Below are positions 6,997-15,712 of a DNA stretch of 40,818 bases, piece after piece. Within the stretch, counting starts at the first letter, position 1; the number at the start of each line of letters is the position of its first letter. The notes beneath the pieces are model-generated. The model did no database searches, had not been told where the DNA came from, and worked only from the letters and a program-made list of their open reading frames with translations. The stretch is from RUG13409 sp045616985 (GTDB lineage: Bacteria > Bacillota > Clostridia > Peptostreptococcales > Anaerovoracaceae), in contig JAZLHU010000021.1 in assembly GCA_045616985.1 (NCBI GenBank), positions 1-40,818 of the forward strand, given 5' to 3'. The translations under genes were made by a program, and so were the position numbers.

Positions 6997-8045
6997 TGGC
7001 AGAAATCGGATTGTTGATGATGATGGGAGCGATGTTTGTGCTTAGCTTCGCTTTAAGCGCAGCGGCTTGTGCAGTTTTGCTTCCGCTTTTAAGAAAGCTG
7101 AAAGCAGGGCAAAGCATAAGAGAAGAAGGTCCTAAATCCCATCAGGTAAAGGCAGGAACACCAACAATGGGAGGTCTTTCCTTTGTGCTCGCTTTTTGTG
7201 TAATCTTTCTTGTAGGTTCCTTTTTTATCTGCAAGGATAGGGATGTAACATTCCTGGGGCTGTACGTCGGAAGGGATGCAGTATTTATTGCGGCCATGAC
7301 TCTTATTTATGCGGGAATAGGATTTCTTGATGATTTTATTAAGATCGTTAAAAAGAGAAATCTCGGGCTTACCGCAAAACAGAAAATTGCTCTCCAGATT
7401 GTTGCAGCGGCTGCTGCGGCAATATACGGCGGAATGTTCTCTGTATCGGGAACTTCGGTATATATTCCTTTTGCAAAAATCTATGTTGATTTCGGATGGT
7501 TCTACTATCCGTTTGTAGTGTTCATGGTTCTTGCCATGACCAATGCCGTAAATCTTACGGATGGTCTGGACGGACTTGCAGGCAGTGTAACATCTGTTGT
7601 GTGCATAGTTATGTCGGCATGCTGCATATTCGTAAGAGATAATATTTACGCACACGGCACTGCAGTACCCTCAAGATTTGAAGCCGCAACTGCCGCGATT
7701 TGTCTGTGTGGTGCAATAATCGGTTTTCTTTTGTTTAATTTTCATCCTGCAAAGGTATTTATGGGAGATACCGGATCTTTGGCGCTCGGCGGATCACTTG
7801 CCGCCATTGCAATAGTATCCGGAAAGGAATTTATTCTTCCTATTGCAGGACTTATATATGTAATTGAGGCACTTTCCGTTATTATTCAGGTCTTTGTATT
7901 CAAGACACAAAACGGAAGAAGATTCTTCAGAATGGCGCCGATTCACCATCACTTTGAGCTTGGCGGCATGCGGGAGGGATCAGTAGTTTGGATGTTTACG
8001 GGAATTACGATTGTTCTCGGAATTTTGGTATTGGTTTTTGCGTGA
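6996..8045 (+). CDS. mraY: phospho-MurNAc-pentapeptide transferase MraY
   Basis: A 349-residue polytopic membrane enzyme with about ten transmembrane segments. It transfers phospho-MurNAc-pentapeptide to undecaprenyl phosphate, giving lipid I. Family landmarks are present in order: the PTMGGLSF loop near residue 53, DDFIKI (about 111), NAVNLTDGLDGLAG (about 182), FMGDTGSLALGG (about 255) and the cytoplasmic HHHFELGGM loop (about 315). The ATG overlaps the murF stop (TAATG) and has AAGGAG 9 nt upstream. Confidence 0.96.
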   Translation: MAEIGLLMMMGAMFVLSFALSAAACAVLLPLLRKLKAGQSIREEGPKSHQVKAGTPTMGGLSFVLAFCVIFLVGSFFICKDRDVTFLGLYVGRDAVFIAAMTLIYAGIGFLDDFIKIVKKRNLGLTAKQKIALQIVAAAAAAIYGGMFSVSGTSVYIPFAKIYVDFGWFYYPFVVFMVLAMTNAVNLTDGLDGLAGSVTSVVCIVMSACCIFVRDNIYAHGTAVPSRFEAATAAICLCGAIIGFLLFNFHPAKVFMGDTGSLALGGSLAAIAIVSGKEFILPIAGLIYVIEALSVIIQVFVFKTQNGRRFFRMAPIHHHFELGGMREGSVVWMFTGITIVLGILVLVFA

Positions 8046-8050
8046 TTATT

Positions 8051-9400
8051 ATGAAAAAGTATTTGGTAATGGGTCTTGGAAAATCCGGTATATCAGCAGC
8101 AAAGCTTCTTGCTGAAGAAGCGGATGTAACATGCTGGGACATTAAGCCCGAAGAGGAATTCAATGCGGAGCTTTTGGAAGAGCTTAAAGGCCTCGGGATA
8201 AAGCTTATCCTTGGGACGGAAAACGTAGAAGAGCATTTTGACGAATGTATAATAAGCCCCGGTATAAGAACGAACCATCCTGCAGCACAACGTGCAGATA
8301 TTCTCAGCGGAGAACTCGAGCTTGCATACGAAAACTGCAGGGGCACCTTTGCCGCAATCACGGGAACCAACGGAAAAACGACTGTAACAACACTTGTCGG
8401 TCTTTTTGCAAATGCAGCAGAAAGGGAATGTGTTGTTGCAGGAAACATAGGAACCCCTGTTTGTGACTCCGTACTGGAAGCAACAGAAAACACGTTGATG
8501 ATTACGGAAGTATCAAGCTTTCAGCTTGAGACAATAAAGAATTTTCATCCTTATGTTTCTGCAATTTTAAATCTTGCTCCGGATCATCTTGACCGCCACG
8601 GTACAGCAGAAGAGTACTACGGGGCAAAGTGCAGAATATTTGAAAATCAGACAGAGGAAGATTACCTCGTTTATAATTTAGACGACGAAGAAACAGTAAA
8701 GCATATTCAAGCTGCAAAATGTTTAAAGGTTCCGTTTACAAGAAAGCGTACGGCAATAGAGCTTCCTATGGAAAATGATCTTGCTTATTTGAGTGAGAAT
8801 ATGATCTGCGTAAGATTAAACGGAAAAGATTACGAAATAATAAGCACAGATGATATTCAGGTAATAGGACTTCACAATGTTGAAAACATCCTTGCAGCCT
8901 GCCTGATTGCAGGGCTTTTGGGGATCAAGCCTCGATTCATGACCAGGGTTTTAAAAGGCTTTAAGGGTGTTGAACACAGAATGGAATATGTAAGAGAGCT
9001 TAAGGGCGTTAAGTATATTAACGACTCCAAGGGAACAAATCCGAATTCGTCCATAAGAGCAATAGAGGCAATAGAGACACCTATCATCCTTATTGCAGGC
9101 GGATATGAAAAGAATTCGGATTTTCACGAGCTTATAGGCTCATTCAACGGCAAGGTAAGATACCTTATACTCCTTGGAAAAACCGCGGAGAGGATGGCAA
9201 AAACAGCCATAGAATGTGGCTTTAAGGACGAAAATATAATCAAGTGCTCAACTCTTGAGGCCTGCGTTGCAAGCGCACACAGACTCGGAGAAAAGGGCGA
9301 TACGGTTCTTCTTTCACCTGCATGCGCAAGCTGGGATATGTTTGAAAGCTTTGAGCAGCGCGGAGAAGAATTTAAGAAATTGGTAAAGAGTTTATCGTGA
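8051..9400 (+). CDS. murD: UDP-N-acetylmuramoyl-L-alanine:D-glutamate ligase MurD
   Basis: A 449-residue Mur ligase adding D-Glu to UDP-MurNAc-L-Ala. It begins MKKYLVMGLGKSGISAA, a Rossmann-like substrate domain, then the ATP-binding GTNGKTTVTT (from residue 105), NLAPDHLDRHGT in the middle domain and the C-terminal domain with EHRMEYV and NDSKGTNPNSS. The start at 8051 gives the normal MurD N-terminus; an in-frame start at 7988 would add 21 residues encoded within mraY and is rejected. The ribosome site is weak, so coupling to mraY 5 bp upstream is likely. Its stop overlaps the ftsW start. Confidence 0.95.
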   Translation: MKKYLVMGLGKSGISAAKLLAEEADVTCWDIKPEEEFNAELLEELKGLGIKLILGTENVEEHFDECIISPGIRTNHPAAQRADILSGELELAYENCRGTFAAITGTNGKTTVTTLVGLFANAAERECVVAGNIGTPVCDSVLEATENTLMITEVSSFQLETIKNFHPYVSAILNLAPDHLDRHGTAEEYYGAKCRIFENQTEEDYLVYNLDDEETVKHIQAAKCLKVPFTRKRTAIELPMENDLAYLSENMICVRLNGKDYEIISTDDIQVIGLHNVENILAACLIAGLLGIKPRFMTRVLKGFKGVEHRMEYVRELKGVKYINDSKGTNPNSSIRAIEAIETPIILIAGGYEKNSDFHELIGSFNGKVRYLILLGKTAERMAKTAIECGFKDENIIKCSTLEACVASAHRLGEKGDTVLLSPACASWDMFESFEQRGEEFKKLVKSLS

Positions 9401-10581
9401 CAAATACCGCAGCAGTAAAACCTGATACAAAACCGAAAAAACGTTTGCAAAGCAAATATCACGAAGGAGATTTCGGCATGATAATAACGGCAGCCGTACT
9501 CTCTTTGTTTGGTCTTGTCATGGTTTTTTCTGCAAGCTATTACACGGGTCTGAGCAAGTATAATGATGCGTTCTATTACTTAAAGGACGACATCAAATGG
9601 CTTGTGTTCGGCTGGATTGTATTTGCAATTTTTGCCTTTATCGATTACCATGTGTGGCAGAATAAAGTATTAAATTATTTAATTCTGGGAGTTGGATTTG
9701 TTTTCCTGATTGCACTTCTGGTGCTTCCTTCTTCATTAAAGCTTACGGTAAGCTTAAACGGTGCTACAAGATGGATTAATGTTTTCGGCCTTTTTACATT
9801 TATGCCGGGAGAGGTAATAAAGTTCTGCTTTATTCTTTTCTATGCGGCATATTACAGCGAATATGCAAAGCGTACGCAGCCCTGGCTTCAGGGATTCTGG
9901 ATCCCTATCGGAATAGGCGGCACTGCATTTTTGCTCATATTTGAGCAGCCAAATCTTTCAACTGCCTGTATCGTAATTATAATGGTGCTTGCACTGATGT
10001 ATATTGCCGGAATATCATGGGCTAAAGTTCTTGCCGCAATTGGGCTCGGTATTGTTGGCGTAGTCGGACTTGTTTTACTTAAGGGTGCTGACTACATGCT
10101 TGCAAGACTCGATAATTTCTGGGATCCGTTTGCGGATTCACTCGGCAAGGGATACCAGGTATGTCAGAGCCTTCTTGCATTTGGTTCCGGCGGAGTAAAG
10201 GGCGTTGGCCTTGGAAACAGCGTTCAAAAGGCGCTGTATCTTCCTGAAGCCATGAACGATTTTATTCTCCCTATCATCGGGGAAGAGCTTGGATTTATAG
10301 GCGTTATGCTGCTTATTATCGTATATGTGTTTTTGCTTTACAGGCTTGCGCACATTGCAATGCTTGCAAAGGACAGAATGGGGACTCTTCTTGCAGCAGG
10401 CGTTGCGGTGCATCTCGGACTTCAGGTAATATTAAACATTGCCGTTGTAACAGCAAGCTTCCCGCCGACAGGTGTTGTACTCCCGCTGATTTCGCTTGGC
10501 GGTACCGCAACCGTTCTTATCATGGCGGAGCTTGGTATAGCGTATAATGTTTCAAGACAATCGAAGGTGATTAACAAATGA
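9397..10581 (+). CDS. ftsW: SEDS peptidoglycan glycosyltransferase FtsW
   Basis: A 394-residue SEDS-family protein with about ten transmembrane helices. It polymerises lipid II at the septum together with the class B PBP encoded earlier in the cluster. Recognisable blocks include MVFSASYYTGL in the first helix, SLNGATRWI and PGEVIKF in the central loop region, QPNLSTACI, GKGYQVCQSLLAFGSGG in the large extracellular loop and FPPTGVVLPLISLGGTA near the C-terminus. It starts with GTG, overlapping the murD stop by 4 nt (GTGA). Position between murD and murG supports FtsW rather than RodA or SpoVE, although SpoVE is a close relative. Confidence 0.93.
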   Translation: MTNTAAVKPDTKPKKRLQSKYHEGDFGMIITAAVLSLFGLVMVFSASYYTGLSKYNDAFYYLKDDIKWLVFGWIVFAIFAFIDYHVWQNKVLNYLILGVGFVFLIALLVLPSSLKLTVSLNGATRWINVFGLFTFMPGEVIKFCFILFYAAYYSEYAKRTQPWLQGFWIPIGIGGTAFLLIFEQPNLSTACIVIIMVLALMYIAGISWAKVLAAIGLGIVGVVGLVLLKGADYMLARLDNFWDPFADSLGKGYQVCQSLLAFGSGGVKGVGLGNSVQKALYLPEAMNDFILPIIGEELGFIGVMLLIIVYVFLLYRLAHIAMLAKDRMGTLLAAGVAVHLGLQVILNIAVVTASFPPTGVVLPLISLGGTATVLIMAELGIAYNVSRQSKVINK

Positions 10582-11666
10582 GAGTTATACTTACGTGCGG
10601 GGGCACGGGCGGACACATTTATCCTGCCATAGCCATAGCAGATAAAATCAAGGAAATGCATCCCGAAGCGGAAATTCTGTTTATCGGTACCAAAAAGGGC
10701 ATGGAAAACGACCTTGTTCCTGCTGCAGGGTATGATATAAAAGGGATCGATGCCAGCGGATTTTCAAGAAAAAGCATAAGGGACAATTTAACAACTCTCC
10801 ATAACCTTAGAATCGGCGGAAAGGATGCGGGAAAAATCATTAAAGATTTTAAGCCGGATCTGGCAATCGGCACAGGCGGATATGTGACAGGCTCTGTGCT
10901 TTTGCATGCACACCGTTTCGGCGTTCCTTGCTGCGTTCACGAGCAGAATGCAATTCCGGGTATGGCAAATAAGCTAATATCGGAATTTGCAGACAAGGTC
11001 TTCATTTCATTTGAAAATACGCTTTCGGGCTTCAGGCATCCGGGCAGGGTTGTTTATACGGGAAACCCGATAAGATCCGATTTTACTAAGCTGGACAAGG
11101 CAAAATGCAGAGAAGAGCTTGGTCTGAAGGATGATGAAATAATGATACTTGCAACCGGGGGATCTTTAGGAGCCGCAAAGCTTAATGAAGAGATAATTAA
11201 ATTTGCAAAAAAGATAAGCCTTCCGGAAATAAAGCTTTTCTTCGTAACGGGAAAGCGCTATTATGGCGAAATAGAAAAAGAGTGTCCCAAGGACCATGTT
11301 ACATTGATCGATTACGCAAACAACATGCCTGTTCTTATGACGGCTGCAGACCTTGTGGTAAGCCGCAGCGGTGCCATTGCCGTTTCGGAAATAACGGCAA
11401 GTGCAAAACCGTCCGTGCTTGTGCCAAGTCCAAACGTAACGAACAACCACCAATACCACAACGCCAGGGCTATTGCAGATGAGGGTGCGGCAGTATTGGT
11501 TGAAGAGCAGAGCTTCAGTACCGAAGAAAGCGTGCTTGCAGACGAAATATTAAGTCTTCTGGCAAGCCCGGAAAGCCTTATTTCCATGTCGGAACATGCC
11601 GGAAGAATAGGAAAGACCGATGCAGCAGATATTATTTATTCAGAACTTGCAAAGTGGCTTAAATAA
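10578..11666 (+). CDS. murG: UDP-GlcNAc:lipid I GlcNAc transferase MurG
   Basis: A 362-residue GT-B glycosyltransferase that converts lipid I to lipid II at the inner face of the membrane. The N-terminal GGTGGHIYPAIAIA loop binds lipid I and the diphosphate. Further family signatures are GTGGYVTG, HEQNAIPGMANK and TGNPIR, then ATGGSLGAAKLNE at the start of the C-terminal UDP-GlcNAc domain and RSGAIAVSE. It starts at an ATGA overlap with ftsW and has GAAGGTG upstream. divIB follows with no gap. Confidence 0.96.
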   Translation: MRVILTCGGTGGHIYPAIAIADKIKEMHPEAEILFIGTKKGMENDLVPAAGYDIKGIDASGFSRKSIRDNLTTLHNLRIGGKDAGKIIKDFKPDLAIGTGGYVTGSVLLHAHRFGVPCCVHEQNAIPGMANKLISEFADKVFISFENTLSGFRHPGRVVYTGNPIRSDFTKLDKAKCREELGLKDDEIMILATGGSLGAAKLNEEIIKFAKKISLPEIKLFFVTGKRYYGEIEKECPKDHVTLIDYANNMPVLMTAADLVVSRSGAIAVSEITASAKPSVLVPSPNVTNNHQYHNARAIADEGAAVLVEEQSFSTEESVLADEILSLLASPESLISMSEHAGRIGKTDAADIIYSELAKWLK

Positions 11667-12512
11667 GTGGATACAGAAAGATTAACTCCTGATGAGTACC
11701 TGCAAAAGCTTGAAATGGAGCGCCAAAAAAGCGTACGGCAAGAGCAGGAGCCGCAGGATACAGATGAATCACCTGAAAAGAAAAAGGGCAAGAAGAAAAG
11801 AAAGAAAAAACACTATCTTCTGCGCTTTGTAATTCTTGCTGCTGTAATGGCGGGGATGTACTTTCTCTTAAAGTCTCCGATCTTTTATGTTACGAAGATT
11901 CAGGTCGTGGGAAACAAGTACTACACGCCGTCTCAGGTCATAGAGCTTTCAGGGCTTGAAACAGGCAAAAATCTTTTCTTTGAAGTAAAGGCCAAGCCTG
12001 CAAGAGATAAGCTCCTTGAAACTCCTTATATCAAAGTGGCGCACATAGATAAAAAGCCGATAGGAACAATAGTCATAACCATTGAGGAGCGCCCCGAATT
12101 TGCGGCTTTTCCGTTTGGAGATGAATATGTCATCATAGATAACGAAGGGCTTGTATTAAGGGTTTCCGATAAGCGGCCGGAGCTTCCTGTTCTGGAGGGC
12201 ATGAATGTTGAAGAGCTGACCGAAGGAAAGCCTCTTAAAATAGGACAGACCTACCTTCTTACGGATACGCTGCAACTTCTTGAAAAAATGGATGAGGCAG
12301 ACCTGTATTTTTACAGAATATACTTTTCTTCGGTTGTGGTTAAGGCTTATGTCAACGAAAACTACTACTGCGAAGGGCAGCCTTCCGAAATTTCAGCCAA
12401 TATCGAAGCCATTAAAGCCCTTATGCAGGAACAATACAATGCAGGAATAAATAAGGGGATTATAAGGGTCGGAAGCAACGGATATATGGCATTTGACCCT
12501 AAAATCAACTAA
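11667..12512 (+). CDS. divIB: DivIB/FtsQ-type division protein
   Basis: A 281-residue bitopic protein: a charged cytoplasmic region of about 50 residues ending in a Lys-rich block, one transmembrane segment (about 51-70), a POTRA-type domain (about 72-145) starting FYVTKIQVVGNKYYTPSQV, and a beta domain containing GDEYVIIDNEGLVLRVS. DivIB/FtsQ bridges early and late divisome proteins and binds FtsL and DivIC. The GTG start directly follows the murG stop, with no clear ribosome site, suggesting coupling. It is the last gene before the terminator that precedes ftsZ. Confidence 0.92.
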   Translation: MDTERLTPDEYLQKLEMERQKSVRQEQEPQDTDESPEKKKGKKKRKKKHYLLRFVILAAVMAGMYFLLKSPIFYVTKIQVVGNKYYTPSQVIELSGLETGKNLFFEVKAKPARDKLLETPYIKVAHIDKKPIGTIVITIEERPEFAAFPFGDEYVIIDNEGLVLRVSDKRPELPVLEGMNVEELTEGKPLKIGQTYLLTDTLQLLEKMDEADLYFYRIYFSSVVVKAYVNENYYCEGQPSEISANIEAIKALMQEQYNAGINKGIIRVGSNGYMAFDPKIN

Positions 12513-12536
12513 AATCTGACAAATTATGCAAAAATG

Positions 12537-12568
12537 CGGGTATGACAAAGATGTTGTGCCCGTTTTTT
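12537..12568 (+). terminator. intrinsic terminator between divIB and ftsZ
   Basis: CGGGTATGACA (12537-12547) pairs with TGTTGTGCCCG (12552-12562) across a 4-nt AAGA loop (three wobble pairs), followed by six T residues. It should end most transcripts of the mraZ-divIB unit. Confidence 0.75.
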
Positions 12569-12572
12569 CATG

Positions 12573-12601
12573 TTTACACAATATCTTGTTTATGATAAGA
12601 T
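12573..12601 (+). promoter_or_regulatory. ftsZ promoter
   Basis: TTTACA (12573-12578), a 17-bp spacer and TAAGAT (12596-12601) lie directly after the terminator. The predicted start near 12608 gives a leader of about 32 nt containing TAGGAGG. Confidence 0.6.
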
Positions 12602-12639
12602 ATATCAGTATTCAGTATGATGGTTTAGGAGGCCGAATT

Positions 12640-13812
12640 ATGTCCCCAATGTTACAATTTGAAGAACCGGTCGATTCCCCGGCAAAAATTAAAGTCATAG
12701 GTATAGGCGGAGCCGGCTGCAATGCGGTAAATCGCATGATAGATGCCAACCTGCAGGGAATCAGTTTTGTTGCAGTAAACACAGATAAGCAGGCACTTAA
12801 TAAGTCCAAGGCAGAAACCAAGATTCAGATTGGCGAAAAGCTTACAAAAGGACTTGGTGCAGGCGGAAATCCCGAAATCGGACAAAAGTCCGCAGAAGAA
12901 AGTCTTGAAAATATAGAAAAGTATGTAGAAGGCTCGGACATGGTATTCATTACCGCAGGTATGGGCGGCGGCACGGGAACGGGCGCGGCGCCTATAGTTG
13001 CAAAGGCTGCAAAGCTTTCCGGCGCCCTCACAGTCGGCGTTGTTACAAAGCCGTTTACTTTTGAAGGTAAAAAGCGCAAAGAGCATGCAGATCTCGGAAT
13101 CAAATTCCTTAAGAACTATGTAGACTCTCTGGTTGTTGTTCCAAACGACAGACTCCTTACCATCTCGGAAAAGAACACAAGTATTCTTCAGGCATTTACG
13201 ATGGCTGACGAAGTTTTAAAGGAAGGTGTTGAGGGTATTTCAACACTTATTTCGGAATCAGGACTCATAAATCTCGACTTTGCGGATGTAAAGACAGTTA
13301 TGACAGACAAGGGCATTGCTCACATGGGTGTTGGCTTTGGCAACGGCGAAGGAAGAGTTGAGCAGGCGATCAAGAACGCAATCGAAAGTCCTCTGCTTGA
13401 AACAAACATCAAGGGTGCAAAGGCAGTGCTTCTCAACATCATGGGTGGCTACGACCTTGGTATGCTTGAAGTTAATGATGCAGCAGACATCGTTGCAAGA
13501 GAAGCAGACGAGGATGCTATCATCATCTTCGGCACATCTATCAGAGAAGACATGGACAATGAAATCAAGGTTACTGTTATTGCAACGGGCTTTGAAGATA
13601 ACAGCTCCAGATCCTTCTCCGTTGAAGAGGCAGCTCCGAAAAAGGAAGAAAAGCCCGAGGCTGATCCTTTTGAAGATGCACCGGCAGAGGCTGAAAAAGA
13701 GCATGCTGCGGATACAACTCCTGTAGGTGTTTATGAAGACCCTGCTATGCATGATGAAAATGACTTCCCGATCCCTGATTTTCTTAAGAACTCACACAAC
13801 ATCGATTTGTAG
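12640..13812 (+). CDS. ftsZ: cell division GTPase FtsZ
   Basis: A 390-residue tubulin homologue that polymerises into the Z-ring. The N-terminal GGAGCNAVNRM loop, the tubulin signature GGGTGTG (109-115) and the T7-loop region NLDFADVKTVM are intact. An acidic linker (about 325-370) leads to the conserved C-terminal peptide DFPIPDFLKN, the docking site for FtsA, SepF or similar tethers. The start at 12640 has a TAGGAGG 7 nt upstream; an in-frame ATG at 12526 would lie in the terminator and is rejected. It has its own promoter and terminator, so its dosage can be set apart from the rest of the cluster. ftsA is not adjacent. Confidence 0.98.
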   Translation: MSPMLQFEEPVDSPAKIKVIGIGGAGCNAVNRMIDANLQGISFVAVNTDKQALNKSKAETKIQIGEKLTKGLGAGGNPEIGQKSAEESLENIEKYVEGSDMVFITAGMGGGTGTGAAPIVAKAAKLSGALTVGVVTKPFTFEGKKRKEHADLGIKFLKNYVDSLVVVPNDRLLTISEKNTSILQAFTMADEVLKEGVEGISTLISESGLINLDFADVKTVMTDKGIAHMGVGFGNGEGRVEQAIKNAIESPLLETNIKGAKAVLLNIMGGYDLGMLEVNDAADIVAREADEDAIIIFGTSIREDMDNEIKVTVIATGFEDNSSRSFSVEEAAPKKEEKPEADPFEDAPAEAEKEHAADTTPVGVYEDPAMHDENDFPIPDFLKNSHNIDL

Positions 13813-13827
13813 AAATAAAGCAGGTTT

Positions 13828-13856
13828 GAAGCCGGTGCTTGCCACCGGCTTCTTTT
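13828..13856 (+). terminator. intrinsic terminator after ftsZ
   Basis: GAAGCCGGTG (13828-13837) and CACCGGCTTC (13843-13852) form a perfect 10-bp stem with a 5-nt loop, followed by TTTT. Only 17 bp separate it from the next start codon. Confidence 0.85.
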
Positions 13857-13873
13857 GATAATTTACGGTTTTA

Positions 13874-14674
13874 ATGATGCAGACTTTAAGTTCAAAAGAC
13901 AACATAATAATTAAAGAAGCATCGTCACTTTCGGAGAAAAAATACCGGGATGAACTCGGTCTTTACCTTCTTGAAGGTCCCAACATTGTAAAGGAAGCAA
14001 TGGAAGAGGGCGGACGAGTGAGATTCATCTTTACCCGGGCCGGGTCGGATTCGGAAGAAGTACGGGACATCCTGAAAGCTGCCGAAGAAAAGGACCTGGC
14101 CGCATATGAACTTACCGGAAATGTATTTGCAAAGGTGACTCATACAGACAGCCCGCAGGACATCGCAGCCGTTTTTGAAAAGAGGCAAATAAATCCGGAG
14201 GAGTTCTTTAAAGAGGTGGGCAAGGGTAATATTGCAGTTTTAGACAGGCTGCAGGACCCCGGAAACGTTGGCACTATTCTGAGAACTGCCGAGGCCTTCG
14301 GTTTTAAAGGCATCATAGTATTAAAAGGAACTGCTGATGTGTACCAGCCAAAGGTGGTAAGAGCTGCCGCAGGAAGCCTGTTAAGACTTCCCGTTCTCCA
14401 TACGGAAGATGCAGCAGAAACACTTATGCTTCTTAAGCAAAATGGCAAAACGGCGTTTGCAGCTGCAATGAATGCCAAAGAAGACATTGATAAGGCAGAC
14501 TTAAAAGAAAATGCCGCAATAATCATAGGAAACGAAGGTAACGGCGTAAGCGAAGGATTTTTAAAAGGCGCAAGCACGATTTCCGTCCCGATGGACGGAA
14601 AAACAGAATCCCTCAATGCAGCCGTTGCCGCAGCAGCAATAATGTACGAATCACTTCGTCAAAGGAGAAATTAA
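13874..14674 (+). CDS. TrmH/SpoU-family RNA 2'-O-methyltransferase (YsgA-like)
   Basis: A 266-residue SPOUT methyltransferase. The N-terminal substrate-binding domain is followed by the knotted SAM-binding domain with all three motifs: VLDRLQDPGNVGTILRTAEA (motif 1, about residue 120), IIGNEGNGVSEGF (motif 2, about 215) and VPMDGKTESLNAAVAAAAI (motif 3, about 235). The family 2'-O-methylates rRNA or tRNA; the exact target is unknown. As in Bacillus ysgA, it lies just upstream of pheS. Two ATG codons (13874, 13877) are possible and neither has a clear ribosome site. A GATAAT at 13857-13862 could be a -10 giving an almost leaderless mRNA, but no -35 is visible. Confidence 0.9.
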   Translation: MMQTLSSKDNIIIKEASSLSEKKYRDELGLYLLEGPNIVKEAMEEGGRVRFIFTRAGSDSEEVRDILKAAEEKDLAAYELTGNVFAKVTHTDSPQDIAAVFEKRQINPEEFFKEVGKGNIAVLDRLQDPGNVGTILRTAEAFGFKGIIVLKGTADVYQPKVVRAAAGSLLRLPVLHTEDAAETLMLLKQNGKTAFAAAMNAKEDIDKADLKENAAIIIGNEGNGVSEGFLKGASTISVPMDGKTESLNAAVAAAAIMYESLRQRRN

Positions 14675-14675
14675 A

Positions 14676-15698
14676 ATGACAGAGCGTCTTAAAGACATTT
14701 TGGCGCAGGCTAAAGAAAAACTTGAAAGCGCACAAAGCGTGCAGGAAGCAGAAGCCCTGCGCGTTGAATTCTTAGGTAAGAAGGGACAGCTTACCGATAT
14801 CTTAAAGTCCATGAAGGATCTGGCTCCTGAAGAAAGAAAAGAAATGGGCCGTGTTGCAAACGAAACCAAGGCTCAGATCGAAGCACTTCTTTCCGGCAAG
14901 ATGGATGCCCTTAAAAAGCTTCAGCGCGAAGCCGAATTTAAGCTTCAGGCCGTTGATGTAACAGAACCGGGCATCATCAAAACCGTGGGGACTCCGCACC
15001 TTATAACCCAGACAATAGAAGAGATCACCAGGATCTTCGGATCTATGGGATTTTCTGTTGCAGAAGGCCCTGAAGTCGAAACAGTATTCAATAATTTCGA
15101 TGCTCTGAACGCAGGTCCTAACCATCCTGCAAGAGATATGACGGATACTTTCTATATTACCGATGACGTTCTTTTAAGAACACAAACATCATGCGTTCAG
15201 GTAAGAACACTTCAGAACCAAAAGCCGCCTATCAGAGTTATTGCTCCGGGTAGGTGCTTCCGCTGTGACACACCTGATGCAACACATTCCCCGATGTTCC
15301 ACCAGATTGAAGGTCTTGTAGTTGACGAGGGTATCACAATGGCAGACCTTAAGGGCGTTTTGGACTCAATGGCAAAACAGCTCTTTGGTTCGGGCACAAA
15401 GACAAACTTCAGACCTCATCATTTCCCCTTTACGGAGCCATCTGCCGAAATGGACGTAAGCTGCTTTAAGTGCGGCGGCAAGGGCTGTAATGTTTGCAAG
15501 GGCTCCGGCTGGATTGAGATTCTCGGCTGCGGCATGGTTCACCCGAATGTTCTTAAGGTTGGCGGAATCGATACGGAAAAATATACCGGCTTTGCATTTG
15601 GCATGGGCGTAGAGCGTATTGCAATGCTTAAGTACGAAGTTGATGATATTCGTCTTCTCTATGAAAACGATGTTCGTTTCATTGAACAGTTCAAGTAA
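14676..15698 (+). CDS. pheS: phenylalanyl-tRNA synthetase alpha subunit
   Basis: A 340-residue class II synthetase subunit. The N-terminal part (about 1-85) is a helical, coiled-coil tRNA-binding arm. The catalytic core contains PNHPARDMTDTFY, GRCFRCDTPDATHSPMFHQIEG (motif 2 region) and FAFGMGVERIAMLKY (motif 3) near the C-terminus. With PheT it forms the heterotetramer that charges tRNA-Phe. The start follows AAAGGAG and directly abuts the methyltransferase gene. No T-box leader, common before Firmicutes synthetase genes, is present upstream. Confidence 0.97.
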   Translation: MTERLKDILAQAKEKLESAQSVQEAEALRVEFLGKKGQLTDILKSMKDLAPEERKEMGRVANETKAQIEALLSGKMDALKKLQREAEFKLQAVDVTEPGIIKTVGTPHLITQTIEEITRIFGSMGFSVAEGPEVETVFNNFDALNAGPNHPARDMTDTFYITDDVLLRTQTSCVQVRTLQNQKPPIRVIAPGRCFRCDTPDATHSPMFHQIEGLVVDEGITMADLKGVLDSMAKQLFGSGTKTNFRPHHFPFTEPSAEMDVSCFKCGGKGCNVCKGSGWIEILGCGMVHPNVLKVGGIDTEKYTGFAFGMGVERIAMLKYEVDDIRLLYENDVRFIEQFK

Positions 15699-15712
15699 GG
15701 GAGGAAGAAAAA

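Noticed and set aside
13857..14700. T-box leader before pheS
   Set aside because: No AGGGTGGNACCGCG-like T-box or Stem I landmarks are seen, and there is no room between the genes.
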